Of a stretch of 64,000 nt of DNA, positions 1-12,459 are shown one piece after another. The stretch comes from Tomocerus qinae (Eukaryota; Arthropoda; Collembola; Entomobryomorpha; Tomoceridae): assembly GCA_020055645.1 (NCBI GenBank), contig CM034546.1, forward strand, positions 4,092,001 through 4,156,000, given 5' to 3'. The notes beneath the pieces are model-generated. The model made no database searches and was not told where the DNA came from. It saw nothing but the letters and a program-made list of their open reading frames with translations. Positions within the stretch are counted from its first letter, which is position 1. Every line of letters begins with the position of its first letter. A program made the position numbers and the translations under genes.

Positions 1-2844
1 TTGGGGAATTGTGTAGTGACACAAGGTCGCAATAATTTTATTGGAGCAAGGCAGTAAATTGGGGAATGACTTAAAAATACTGTCATAATTTTTTTTGGGC
101 AGGAAATAGGTAGAAAAAGGTATTTTTGTGGGTCGCTATTGCGTAGGTACTGTTCGGAGGACATTTTGGGGGCGTTAGGGAATTATTTCGACAAAATACC
201 TTTACATTTCTTATTTGTAATACTATTTCTGAATTACTGGGCATGAAAAATTCAGGTTTAAATTGATTTTTTCAAATTTTTGGTAAATATGGGTACGTAT
301 ACAGTTCCAGGGTTTCCTTGGCTGACATTTTTTTAATGGGTTGGATTATTGGGTAAAATTCATTTTTTAAATAGGGAAAAATTATTTTATGTCAGGATTT
401 CATGGGAATGTCTATTACTAAAATTCTACAATTAAAATTAAAGGCATTTTGTTGAAAATTTTGGAAACTTATATTTAATTAAGTAGGGACTGTATTGTTC
501 CAACGAGTGAACCTTGGTACATGTATCCAAATGTATAAAAGTGTGTAGTAATGTTTCTTATTGGGGTGGTAGCTGCGGAGCGATGCTAAAATCTCTCATG
601 GCTAAGCGATAATTCTAGTAATTTATGTTGATTTGTGGCGACAGTCTAGCACGTCCAACTCCTACTTTATCTTTCGTTTTACAATGTGGAATGCCAGATA
701 AAATAGGAATATGAATGCTTAATTAGCTAAAAGGACGCTCATGACTACATAATTGAGGTTAACGTCTGGCCACATGTTAATTATGTAATTTCTTTATCTG
801 TTAAAAAGTTGAATGTGTAATTGTTTGTGTGTAATCTAGGCATAACTAGTGGAGAATAGATAGTTTATTTTAATTTTAGAAGGGAGTTTTCTAGAAGTTA
901 AACAAATTCAAGTCTGTGTGAAATTAATTCAATTTTCTTTCTTTGAGATAATCTTTGTTCTGAGACTATGATTGGCGACGAGAAAAATGTGAATGCTAAT
1001 TATTCGGGCGACGACAGTCTGAAGGCCAATTGGACATTGTCCTCCAGCCACTAGACACGAGAGGATTCCATGATCAGACACTGACCGAGACAGACGTAGA
1101 GAGACGAGCTGCGGTGACGAACAACGAAGTCCACCATGGAGAGTGACGATGAAGAACATTCTTTTTTGAGCAGCCTGAGTCTTGGTTTATGGGTTCTTGG
1201 TTTCAATTTTATTTGATTATTTGAAATTTATTTAATTTTCATTGAATTTATTTGGTATTTTGAAGGCATTGGCATTTGAGTGAAAATAATTGGGCATTTA
1301 GAAAAAACTTTGAAAATTATTTTATCGTTTTGGCAATTTTTGGATTTGATTTTTGATTCTTTTTGATTTCTTGGAATTTTTATTTAAATTAATTTGTTGT
1401 AAAATTGAAATGAATTATTGAATTTGGAACGTGTTTTGTACATAAAAGGGGTGATGTGTGTTGAGTGAGAGTAGCGTAGTACACATACAAGTACAATCAT
1501 GAGTATCCGAGTATTATGTTTGATTTTGATTTTGTTTTGAGTAAAATTAGGAAGGTTTGGAATACTACTGTTTCTGAAATATGGGCACAATACTTTATAA
1601 ATGTTTAAAGGAGATATAATTTTGATTTTGTTTGAAAAAGTAAATGAGTAAAGATTTTTTGGATTTTCAATTTAAAAAAAGTTAAGAATAATTGGACAAT
1701 TTTGGTACAAATTATAGAAAGGGAAACTAAAGGCTGATTGGGTTATATTATTTAGTGCAGTGAGGTTTGAATTCTTCGATTGTCTATAGTAGCCATAAAT
1801 GGAGGAATATTGTCGAAGTTCTAATTGAATTCGTTTCCTTGGCATGGTGAAACATAGGAATCTTGAGAAAGAAAAAATAAACTTTTGCGACTAATAAATC
1901 CTTTTGGTCATTTTTGTATTGATTCAGTTTCCTAAAAATTCCTAGCGGTGCAGAAAGAAAGAACAGTTAAGTTTTAATGGCATTATTTTTGTTTTGAAAA
2001 GTTTGAGTGTTTTAAAAATAATTTCGTTAAAGTTTTAAGTATTGGGAGAATAGTAAAGTCAATTTAATTGGGGAAATTGTTTTTGAATTTGTTGATTTTA
2101 GAAAAAGGTGTGAATTGTTGTAAAGAGTTAATGAAATTGCGTATTTGATAATTCAATGACTGATTACTACCTAACTACCTAAAGAAAAAAGCTTGTTAAA
2201 TCTAGTACCAGCAGAGATAGAGGACCCTGGGGTAAAATTAGGTGTTGATTCGCCACACCCTTCGGTTTCTTTGTGCATAGTTGCTTGAAGGAATTCTAGG
2301 AGCAAAGCACGTACTAGTTAGCTAAAGGTCAGAACACAATGGGTATTAGCTTACCTTGTTCCCGTGGCCATACTAACATCCTTAATTCTTCAACTTGTAC
2401 TAACATTACAGTCACGAATTAAAAATAGTTGTCTGCTAACATCTGTTGAAGGAGTACAATAATTCTACCTAATTAAGTTCTTTGATTTAATTTTGATTTG
2501 AAATTGGGAATATATTTGATAAATTGTATGTTGGATATTGACTTTATTATTATTTAGTTTCAGAAAGTTTAAATTTATTTGGGGAAATGTGAGAATGCCA
2601 CTAAAATGTTATGTTGTATGGAGTAAGTATTTGCTATTGGAATTTAATTCTAATCCTACTTTGCTGACGAGTAAAAAAGGATTTATTATGTGTTTATTGT
2701 TTGGAAGTGCATATAGTTTATAGGAAAATTTCTGTCTGTCGTTTCCGAAAAAAGCCTTGGGAATTATTCACGTTCGGTGAATCATTCGAGCTGAAAGGAA
2801 AATGAGAGGGGGGAATTACATAATTTAGAGTTAGTGTGAGTAGA

Positions 2845-3000
2845 AATCCTGAGACCTACGGGGGGTAAATCCTGAGACCGACGGGCGGTGAATCCTGAGT
2901 CCTACGGGGGGAATAACATACCGGTCGAAGGAAGGCCGATGGGAAAATACCGGTCGAAGGAAGGCCGAAGGGAAAATACCGGTCGAAGGAAGGCTGAGGA
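2845..3000. repeat. Two adjacent short minisatellites
   Basis: Two tandem arrays of roughly 27-bp units sit side by side. About 2845-2915 carries three copies built on AATCCTGAGACCTACGGGGG with point changes. About 2930-2998 carries three copies built on ACCGGTCGAAGGAAGGC. Both are much more GC-rich than the surrounding DNA. Confidence 0.75.
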
Positions 3001-4499
3001 ATATAGATTAGGATAAAGCCTGAAGAGTATACCAGGGTAGGAATGAGGTCTGAAAGTTTAAGTATTTCTGGGAAAAACAAAGAGGATTACCACAAAGTGT
3101 CATACGTAAGGATTATTTGAAGCAAGGGATTACCCGGAATTGCATTGGTCATTGTTTTCGTGGTTTTTGGAAATATTTTTATTTGCGTGCCAATAGGACC
3201 TGTAGTTAAGAATAGTTATATGAAATGTGTTTGTTTGATGTAAAGAAATACATTATTAAAGGGGGAAGTAAATAAAAAGTAATTTTGAGTTTAAAATGTT
3301 TTAATTTTGATGATTATAGTTTTGATTTAATATTTTTGAATAGTAAAATGATGTAATTTTGAATTTTGTTGAAATGAAGAGTACTCCAAGAAGTAAGAAA
3401 CAGTAGGTATTGAGTAAATGGTATTGACTAAAATAGAGTTTAAAGTTTTAAAACGTTTATGATTTAAAAAAGGTTTATAAAATGTGTTGTTGATGTACTA
3501 ATTGGAATTTATGCTGAATTTTAGTTTGGGCGGAGTAATGATGTGTTTTACTGTCTTTTTGCTGAATGTGTCCTGTCACGATAAGAGCAAGGGAGAGAAT
3601 GAGAATCGGTGAGATCGAGGTCCAGTGACCACAGACGATAGCCGATGTGGCTCCTGGGGTCTTTCTAAAGATCCGAGCCGAAGACACAAGAGAATTGTAA
3701 ATCGACATGGAAAAGAACGAACGAGAATTTCAGCGAGTGCATTAAATTGTTTTTGGAATTGATTGATATTATATGGATTGAAATTATTTTGTTTTGTAAT
3801 TATTTGGTAAGAAGTTATTATAATTATTGGCTGTGTTTTAGAAATTAAGGATTACGATTATGAGTATTTTGTACTGTGCATTGTAGGAAATGTGTGAAAT
3901 GAATTGTATGAGAGTTTCATAGTATAATTGTCTAGAGGTATGATATTATTATTTGATTTGTATTTTAAATTTTTGGTCATTTTGATTATTTAATTTGTTA
4001 AATTCACTATTATTTTAGATAATTGGAATAGTACGAGTAATTCTGAATATTATAGAGTTAGCTAATATTATATAATGTACTGTTTAGACTGTAATTGTAA
4101 CTTAAGTTTATTCAGGGGTTTCTATTTAATTGTTTTGGGGTCTTTCTATTCTACCTCCTTTTTCTTGGTAGGGGGGAAAAGCTGGGGACAGCTTTAAAAT
4201 AAAAATGGGGCATATGTAGTAGTTGTAGAGACTCTATTGTAGAGAGTCATAGAGTAAGTATGCTAAAGCGGGTTAATGGGATATTTGAATGTTGGTCAGC
4301 CAATCCGCGAGAGTAGAAGGAACGCACATTCTCTGGGAGAATGGTTAGACTGGAGAACAGAGCGGAAAACGAGGCAGTGTGTTTTTGGGCTTGAGTCGTG
4401 CGTGTTGGCTGATGGGCTAAATAAAGTGGGATTGGATCTGGACTTCGGATTGTGTTTCCTTGTGGCATCCAGCATACGGGCAGTTCAGGACAAGCATGC

Positions 4500-4556
4500 C
4501 AGGACGGGCATTTCAGGACTAACGGGCATTTCAGGACTAACCGGCATATCAGGATC
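4500..4556. repeat. 18-bp minisatellite, about 3 copies
   Basis: Tandem units of the form CGGGCATTTCAGGACTAA with small changes. The open frames that cross this stretch on both strands are by-products of the repeat. Confidence 0.6.
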
Positions 4557-4699
4557 AGGACTATTCGGGCATCCCAGGTTCGGTCGACTCTGACAACGTG
4601 CAGGCTTACCGTCTGAGGCGCATCCACCGGAACCATAGCACAATATGAAATCTATGTATCTGAAATGCATTCTACTCATCTTACAATAATTACTCCCTT

Positions 4700-5699
4700 A
4701 GCATTATTTAAAACAGGACCTGAGTCCTTTCACTGGCTGAATTATTACTTTTCCATTGTGGCACATACATACTTATGCTAACACTTGTGAAGAAAATAAA
4801 AAAATAGATTAATAGAGACAATGGTACAAACTAATTACTCAAATTAAACTTGACCATGCTTCTACTATAAATTATATTTGTTATCGCTACGATATCATTG
4901 TTATATTTCTCAAAGTTACCAAATCATCATCTTACATGGAATACACTTTCAATATATTTTTGCGAGTTAAAACTTGTTGGATACCATTTCATTAAATATA
5001 TTAATATACTGAAAGGGGTGTCTTAATAATTCAGACGCTATTATTACTTAGAAAAATATAGAGTAGTAGAGGCCAGAGGCACACGAAGGAATACTCGAAC
5101 ACACGAAACGAAATAGTTAAGACAGCGTAGCAATATGGAATGACTACTTAAAGATCATACCAATACAATTTAGCGTCATGTAATGGCGACTTTACTTGCT
5201 GACAATAAAGGGCTATGGTAGAGGAGATAAAAGCTTTGGCTGGTATTTAAATATTTACTTTTGCGTTAGAAGAAAAAACCTTTTAAATATTCACGACGGA
5301 TTTTCCAGTGTAAAATAATATTTTATTCAGGTGTTCTGCGCCGCAATACTTATATACATCGAGTCTTTATTTATTCACAATTGAATATCTAAACCTACTC
5401 ATTTGGTCTTACAGAAAAACATCATATTTATGTGTTTCAATAATTGTCAAGTAAAAAAATCAATATTCGGACAACTGTTTTTATCTTTTGCTACTGAGGA
5501 AAAAATCTGTTGCTGTGTCCTCTATTCTGATTCAAAACTCATAGAGCATTTATATGAGTTTTAGTTTTTTCCATTCTCGTTCTATGTGACAAAATGTAAA
5601 AAAAATTTAAAGAAAGGAGAGTTATAAATAAACCGTTGCAAAACGGAGTATAACAGCAGAGGAGTTTGGCGTTCCAAAGTATCACCAATTGAAATTTAT
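4700..5699. other. AT-rich spacer, nothing recognised
   Basis: About 1 kb without a convincing gene, repeat or RNA. Short open frames are AT-driven. Confidence 0.5.
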
Positions 5700-6160
5700 T
5701 TGAGTAGTTTAGGTATAACCGTTCCAAAGTTATCGCCAATTGAAATTTTCAACCCTTTCCCCCAGTCAGGGGATGTGACCAATCCTGCTCATATACGAAC
5801 TCAGACCTACATTTTACCTCAATATTGTGGTCTGAAAATTTGAGCAGTTTAGGTATAACTGTTCCAAAGTTATCGCCAATTGAAATTTTCAACCCTTTCC
5901 CCCAATCAGGGGATGGGACCGATCGTGCTCATATACGAACTCAGATCTACATTTTACCTCAATATTGTGCCCTGAAAATTTGAGTAGTTTAGGTATAACC
6001 GTTCCAATGTTATCGCCAATTGGAATTTTCAACCCTTTCCCCCAACCAGGGGATGTGACCGATCCTGCTCATATACGAACTCAGACCTACATTTTACCTC
6101 AAGATTGTTTCCTGAAAATTTGAGTATTGTAGGCGTAACCGTTCTAAAGTTATCACGTAT
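5700..6160. repeat. 140-bp tandem repeat, 3 copies plus a partial
   Basis: Units begin at 5700, 5840 and 5980, each 140 bp and highly similar, starting TTGAG(T/C)AGTTTAGGTATAAC. A shortened fourth unit starts at 6120 and runs into a GGAC/AGAC microsatellite (about 6161-6212). A tandem body followed by a short simple repeat is common at the ends of SINE- or Helitron-type elements. The 140-bp unit has no evident coding content. Confidence 0.85.
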
Positions 6161-6212
6161 AGGGACGGACAGACGGACGGACAGACAGAGAGACAGACAG
6201 ACAGACAGAAAG
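6161..6212. repeat. GGAC/AGAC tetranucleotide microsatellite
   Basis: A run of GGAC changing to AGAC units directly downstream of the 140-bp tandem repeat. Confidence 0.8.
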
Positions 6213-6374
6213 GGTAAACGCATACATCGGAGTAAACTCCTCTGAATAACTAGTAAATATACGGTCATTATGTTACAAAACTATATAGCTATGTATACAA
6301 TGCTTTAAACAACATTCTAAAAAGTGAGTACGTTTTAAATAAATTAAAGTGAATTTTGGAAACCCTGACTTGAA

Positions 6375-8865
6375 ATGCAGCTATCTTGTACAAAACTCCA
6401 TAGTGAACAATCGATGTGCAGTTTTAATATGATATGGTTTTTAGTCTTAGTACTGTTTATTGTCCAATTGACTATTGGCTGGAAATTGTCAGAAATTGTA
6501 CACTTAAATACCAACTGTTACACTAACATAATTTTCAAACATGATAATTTTGAAACACATTTAGTGGATTTGCAGGATACAGAATTACCCAATATCCTGG
6601 TTCCTTACGCATTTAGCAATCACAAATATAATGGAAACGAACATTTTTGTACACCAAATAACGTATGGGGTTGGCATGATTGGGGAAAACGTTTTTACAA
6701 AAATGTAGAAGAGTGGGGAAGCAAATGTTTTGATAAATTGAAAGTGACAAATGTCAGTGTTTTATTATCATCTCCTAAAATAGGAAGCCGATTTAATTAT
6801 GTGGCACATTTCGCAGTTAATTTTAACCCTAATATTTTGGTGGACCTGTTATTAATCAATCAAATTAGTGAAGCTGCCTCAAGCAGAAGTAATATTTTTT
6901 GGCAGAAGCCTTTTTGGATCTCTAATAGGTGGTATAATTTCGTACAGTATTCTTCTGTTTACTTGCTTATGAACAAAACAAATTTGCCTAAGTTGCAGAC
7001 AAAAAGAACGAGTTCCTCTTTTATTTTGGAAGGTTCAACTAAGTTCGGCAAGTATTCGAATGTAGTGCACAAACTACTGTGGAAAAAGCCTTGGTTTTTG
7101 CTTTCTAATACAGTTGAAGGCGAGATCTATTTTATCTGTCCACAATTGGATAAAAGTTATCAACATAGTTACACTCTAGAGCTCTTATGTGCTCAAAACA
7201 ATTGCTTCCATCATCCACTGCACTTGATGGCTATGAAAATGTTTAGTGAAACGAGCACAGTTGTTGAAGCTTTTGTTCTATTTACACAAGTTGATAGTGA
7301 ATTGGGGATAAAATCTTACTGTGGACCACCAATTCGGAATAATTATTTCACCGGCTCCCAAAATTCTCATCTTCTTGTTCCTTCTATTATCGCTGAGAAT
7401 TATAAAAATTCATCAATAAGACTAGAATACAACCTTGATCTTTGTCCTGACGACTATCATCAACCACTCCATGTAATACATCAGAAATATGTGTATCTAA
7501 ATATTGAAGAAACATGGAATCAATTTCGAGACATGAGCCAATATTTTGTTGTCATTCAACCAAAGAAAGATTCTTACAATTTCATCTCTTGCGTCGTTTT
7601 GGAAGATGAAAATCTCTCTTTTTATGGATACATTCGTCCCTTCCGACTTGAAGCTTGGCTGGGAATAATCATTTCTATTTTCATGGTAATCGTATTCGTC
7701 AATTGTGTAACATTTTGCAGGAAAGAGGAAAGTATTCCAATTGTTTGGATTTGCTACGCTTATTTGCTAGAAGTAACTTACTCGTTATCAACAAAGACTA
7801 ACAAATTAATCTGGATCAAATTAGTGATTGGTCCGATGTTGCTCATGTTCATTGTATTGACAAATGGGTACAAGGGAATTGTTACTACAGATTTAGTTGA
7901 ACCACGCCCAGTGAAAAGAATTGAATCCATCGAACATTTGGCAAATCTGTCAAATTTCATGGCTCTTAGCGAATTTACGTTAGCGAGTGCATTTGAACCT
8001 TTTTATATGATCCCTTTATTTCAATACCACGTTATTGAGTGTCACCGATATTGTGACAATAATAACAATACCCAGTTATGTAACGAATCAATACTCCTTA
8101 GTGAAAAAACATTCGATGCAGTCTTGGCAGTAGCATACGAAACGGGTTAAACAAGTCATGTGAGTACAATGGCCTCCCCACAAAGATCGTAATATTTCCA
8201 CTCTTAGGTGTAATCTCTCGGTTACGAGTATTGTACAAAAACACTGGGTTGGATTTACTGGATAAGATTTGGAAACTTGTGAGCTTTCCTCCTGATTTCC
8301 CTTCGACGAGTGCTCAACAATGGATTGCACAATGCAATAATTCTGCTCTGATTCTCATTGGAATCCCCGTAATGGTGGAGTTGAACCGAAAAAAACGTTG
8401 TATTATGGAAATGAGGATAAATCCCTCTTTTCGTTAAACGTCCATACCACTTTCGATAGTTATAGCATTCCTATGATTTTCCCGTATTTAAAACAAAGAT
8501 TTTTTGCCCTTAGTGATTCTGGAATTTATCAGAAATGGTTAGAATATTCCAGGGGAAATAATTTTACCTAATGCAAAACTTGCTGGAAGAGAAATCTGCC
8601 ACGGCCAATAACATTTAGCAATTCTAACATTTCGTCGATATTTTTGATCAGCTTCTGCATTGCGCTGATATATTTCACAGCATTCTTGTGGGAAGATAGA
8701 AAGAATGTCCTAAAGATGGTCAAATTACTTGTCTTTACTGTTTGGAGTATTATTAAAACTGCCAAAACTAAATTGGAAAACAAATTAAGGTCCACATTTT
8801 CTCGAGTAAACGCTATTGTCTCATTTTCATTTATGAAATTAAAAAGCTTGTTTGCTACCACTTAA
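6375..8865 (+). pseudogene. Divergent ionotropic receptor (IR-like chemoreceptor), disrupted
   Basis: This looks like an intronless ionotropic-receptor-type chemosensory channel (iGluR superfamily, plasma membrane of sensory neurons). From the ATG at 6375 a hydrophobic leader (about residues 19-36) precedes a long divergent ligand-binding region. TM1 follows near residue 425 and TM2 near residue 490, ending in NGYKGIVTTDL, the usual IR position. The frame meets TAA at 8148. Reading continues in the next frame (8150-8437, including an S2-like region with FPPDFP). It shifts again near 8425 and runs on as FPYLKQRFFALSDSGIYQKW, a typical iGluR S2 segment. It then crosses an in-frame TAA (8569-8571) and ends with TM3 (LISFCIALIYFTAFLW) and a basic tail to 8865. 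Two frameshifts plus one stop indicate a pseudogene. Homopolymer errors in the assembly could explain the shifts but less easily the TAA. The family is assigned from topology and S2 motifs. Confidence 0.75.
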
Positions 8866-9226
8866 ACTTTACATTATAAAACTCTGAAAATGAATTGTAA
8901 TTAGCTGTCAATAGTAACATAGATTACCATTGACATACGGTTACTGTATTTTGTAGATTTTATTGCAGCACCCTAACAAATTAAATAAATTTTAATACTT
9001 CGTCCTGATGATTCACCAGAAAAACCACAAACATATTTAAAAGTTATATTTATACTCTAATTCATTTTTTGCATTTTAATGTCTCAGTAAGAGTATACTA
9101 TATTTAAGAGAATCATTTCAATTAAGTAGTATATGGAATTCTAAATTGTATATTATGCAACTTATGCAGACTAGCATTTTGATCACTAGTTATTGCTCTG
9201 GAATAGCATACCTATATATATTTTGC

Positions 9227-9625
9227 TTAGGGGTGATCCACATATTACGTCAACATGTTAAGGGGGGAGGGGGTACAGGGAAATGCTTACGCTTGTTGAC
9301 AGGGGGAGGGAGGGCGTCGAAACTTATGATTATGTCATCAACAGAAATAAAATTGAAAAAATTAATAGTAAAGAATCGGGTAGAATTAAACCAAAAACTG
9401 AAAATAAACATTCTGATTCAAATTAATTCTGGATTTTACCCCTTGAATGCTTTAATAAATAAAATTTTAGGCCTTCGAATTGAATTGCTTTTATCTAAAT
9501 TTCTTCTGTAATGTTGACATAATATCATAGGCGGGTCCGGCAAATGTTGACATGTGATGACAGAGGGGGGAGGGGGTCCAAAAAATCGCGATTTTTTGAT
9601 TACGTAATATGTGGATCACCCCTTA
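9227..9625. mobile_element. PIF/Harbinger-like MITE with TTA target duplication
   Basis: The ends at 9230 and 9622 are inverted repeats of about 21 bp (GGGGTGATCCACATATTACGT and its complement), flanked on both sides by TTA (9227-9229 and 9623-9625). A 3-bp TWA target duplication with G-rich ends is the hallmark of PIF/Harbinger elements. The 393-bp interior has no transposase and contains two further G-rich inverted blocks (about 9258-9313 and 9540-9582). Confidence 0.8.
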
Positions 9626-9939
9626 GGTGGATAAAACAGTTAGTTAACAAACCACAAGCTGTAACAAAAAATGGATTGACTAAACCAATTGGTCTTTCGT
9701 GCATTGTTATCATCCATCATTAGCAATAGCAATATATTACTAATTATTTAGTAACACAAATGTAATTACTAATTACATTCTATGTTGGTTTTAACTGATA
9801 TTTGCATGATAACTGATAACACATTTAACTGCTAATTAGGAATTTCTGAGGAAGACCACCATTCATACCGTATACAGATTATTATACTTTCGATTTACTG
9901 TTTAATTCTCTGAGGTTGTCATTTTGAGGGTACTGGAAA

Positions 9940-10270
9940 TCAGTTTACGCCGAATAGAAGATAGCCGAATTGGAAAATTTCCGAAGGCGAACTGAAATTT
10001 ACCGACGTAAAATTTAGCCAACGTCGAATTGGAAAGAAGCCATCCCCAAAGTAAAAATTTTATCGATGTCAAAGTAAAAATTTAGCCGACGCCAAAGCAT
10101 TTGTTGGGAAGGGAAGCCTATTTACAAATTGCCCAATGAAGAAGAGAAAACAGCCGACGCTGTCGAAGTGAAAAGAAGCCGCCACTAAGGAGAACCGACA
10201 CCAAGTTATGATTTAGCCGATGCTTAAGTGTAAAATGGCCGACGTCGAGGTTGAAAGCAGCCAACAACGA
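9940..10270. repeat. Degenerate GCCGACG-rich short repeats
   Basis: Motifs such as AGCCGACG and GTCGAA recur irregularly every 25-40 bp, often followed by GAAAAGAAGCC. The open frame 10220-10450 begins inside this stretch, lacks recognisable domains and is not called as a gene. Confidence 0.5.
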
Positions 10271-10852
10271 AATTATAAAGTAGGTAATTTCTATTCGACT
10301 TTGGTTAAAATTTCATTTCGGCAATGGCTATTTACTATTCCACTTCTGGTGTATGCTATCTTCTATTCGGCGGAAGCTGATTTCCAGTACCCTCATTTTG
10401 ACAAAAAAATGGATTATCAAATTAGTAATAGTACATGCAAAACTCTATAAATGGTACACCGTTTGTAACAAATATTATAAATTTAAGGTACAATACATAT
10501 TATAGTGATAATATTAATGAAGCCTGCTTTCTGAATCATGAAACCAATCTTGCAAAAATAGTCCACCAAATATGGTCCTACCGAGAAATAATTCATGACC
10601 TAAATTGATAGTCAAGTCAAATATATGTAGGAATGTGAATTGAACATGTCATTTAAAAAAATTGTTTAGAATGTCGGCCATAGAGAATTGCCTGTGTGTT
10701 TCAATTCGTAAATAAAATAGCAAAAGATTAAATAATTTTAATAGTAATTAATTAACACATATATGGGATACTAAACATACTCTAATTAGTGAATTTTTAT
10801 GCCACAAGGGAAATAGGGTTTCCATATCAGGATTTCCTTTTCATGCCCCATG

Positions 10853-10860
10853 TATAAAAG
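10853..10860 (+). promoter_or_regulatory. TATA box of the C-type lectin gene
   Basis: TATAAAAG lies 159 bp upstream of the lectin start codon at 11012, leaving room for a 5' UTR of about 125 bp. Position and sequence fit a core promoter. There is no transcript evidence. Confidence 0.5.
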
Positions 10861-11011
10861 TCGTTGGTTTACACCTTACATATTTAAAAATGTTGGTGAG
10901 ATAGTACGTGTAACAAGTTTTTCTAGACCCATCTGTCAAACGATTGTTGAAATTTACCATTCGAACATTTTTATTTGGCATTATTTGCACAAAAACACAA
11001 AATCAACCAAA

Positions 11012-12019
11012 ATGGTCTCAACTTTTCTGTTTTTAGCACTTGTTATTTGTATCGCCAATAACTTTGCTCAAGCAACTCTTTGTGGACTTATTCCAAAAGG
11101 TAATTTCAAATTAAACTTTTCAATCCAATTTCCACAAAGTTTCATTGCTTGCGAAACAAACATTTTACTTAAATAATTTTGCTCTCCGTAAAAGATCTAA
11201 TTAAAAAAATTCTCCTAGCTCAAGGTAGTAAACAGAGTTGTTTTTCAGAATAATTTTCATTCATTTTTGGATTAAGTTAGTTAACACTGAAAATCAGTGA
11301 ATCATTTAAAGCTAGTTGGTTCTAAGTTTTTTTAAAACTTACAAGCAAATGAAACTCAGTAGATACAGTTATTGACAGAAACCCAATAATCTGTCTTTTT
11401 GGGTTGGGGTTTTTGGGTATCAAGTAGCAGAAATTCTAAAAGCTGGGATTTTGTGAATAAAATAGTAAATACCTTGGGTTTTACATTCCTTAATTATTCC
11501 ATAATTTTGTTACATGTGATTGTAGGTTGTTGCCATAATAGTGGCAATGGAGAATTTATTTACAGTAAACCGCTTGGCGGGAAGATATTCATGATTCCAA
11601 CTAATGGGGCTCAAAGAAAGGGAGATTGGACAGAAAATTTTGGTTTCTGTAAAAAACACTGCGCGGAGATGGTGACCATACAATCTGCTGGCGAAAATAC
11701 ATTCTTTTTGGACTTTGCTCGAAGCTCCGGCTCAGTGACCCATCCTGGTGTTTGGCTGGGAGGAAGATTTCAAAATAAGTGGAGTCCTCTTGAATGGGCA
11801 AACGGGGAAAGGGTCGTCTACTCTCCTATGGTCAACGGGGAACCTAATGAGCCAGGATTTACTTGTCTTAATGCCGCATGGGACAACGCAGGGCGTAACT
11901 ACTACAAATGGAGAAACGACTACTGCAAGAGAAACAAATATGTCATCGCTTGCCAAAAAACTGCAAACACAATGGCATGCTGTGGGGCAATTCCGAGGCA
12001 TTTTTCTACCAAACACTAA
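11012..12019 (+). CDS. Secreted C-type lectin, two exons
   Basis: Exon 1 is 11012-11099 and exon 2 is 11526-12019, with a GT-AG intron in phase 1, giving 193 residues. Residues 1-20 form a signal peptide, so the product is secreted. The rest is one C-type lectin domain: WLGG core, four Cys at the canonical places (FGFC, FTC, DYC, IAC), the EPN motif in NGEPNEPG (mannose-type calcium/sugar site) and a WRND variant of the WND motif. EPN lectins usually bind mannose-like sugars with calcium; an immune or mucosal role is inference. The downstream ATG-less open stretch at 11399-11525 is intron. A TATA box lies upstream and AATAAA follows at 12180. Confidence 0.9.
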
Positions 12020-12179
12020 TATTAATTAAACTCCCTAATTAAATTCTACTGAGTTATGCGGTTACTTAATGGTTGCGGTTTTACTATGCTTACTATACGT
12101 TACCACACATTATCTCACACACAGTATTTCAAGCACTATGACATTAATATCACACATATTCTCGTGTCGTAAGTTTCCA

Positions 12180-12185
12180 AATAAA
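12180..12185 (+). terminator. Polyadenylation signal of the C-type lectin
   Basis: AATAAA about 160 bp after the lectin stop codon. Confidence 0.55.
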
Positions 12186-12240
12186 TATAGAAAGATATCC
12201 TTATAATGCACTGCTGTATTTGTCAACAGGAAAAAAGCTT

Positions 12241-12456
12241 CTATTCTCTACACTTTTTACACGCTTTCCGGGCTTTGCCTGTAGTACAAAATCGCTTCCA
12301 TATAAATTTATTACATTGAGAGATACGGTTATATCCCTTCAAGGTTTTTCTATTTCTATCATATTGACAGATACACAACACGCTTCTTAGCTTTGCAGTT
12401 TTGATGGCAATATCGATAAAAAAGATCCAGGTTACTACACAAATTGGAACATCCAT
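12241..12456 (-). CDS. Possible small Cys-rich protein
   Basis: A 71-residue frame with a true ATG at 12456. It begins with a hydrophobic stretch (VVTWIFFIDIAI, possible signal or membrane segment) and ends in a basic, Cys-rich tail with FCTTGKARKACKKC. No family is recognised. It lies convergent to the C-type lectin and has no visible intron. It may be a chance frame. Confidence 0.2.
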   Translation of the reverse strand: MDVPICVVTWIFFIDIAIKTAKLRSVLCICQYDRNRKTLKGYNRISQCNKFIWKRFCTTGKARKACKKCRE

Positions 12457-12459
12457 AAA

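Larger units (their letters stand above)
1..4700. other. Cytosine-poor non-coding region
   Basis: The + strand here is strikingly rich in T and G and poor in C over long stretches (for example 1200-2150 and 3250-4130). No reading frame looks like protein. Near the right end a purine run (4170-4186) is followed by a GC-richer block (about 4215-4640) containing an AATAAA and short repeats, a layout that recalls the 3' end of an LTR retrotransposon. I found no matching upstream LTR and no gag or pol, so a decayed element or a long non-coding transcript are equally possible. Minisatellites inside are listed separately. Confidence 0.4.

Noticed and set aside
971-985. TTGGCGACGAG, similar to the primer-binding site seen in some Ty3/gypsy elements
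   Set aside because: No LTR pair, no gag or pol frame and no LTR end could be matched nearby.
4247-4679. Overlapping frames on both strands up to 129 residues
   Set aside because: They cross the 18-bp minisatellite and the GC-richer block and lack protein-like features.
8231-8437. Separate small gene
   Set aside because: It starts with TTG and continues the ionotropic-receptor sequence without a gap, so it is part of the disrupted receptor.
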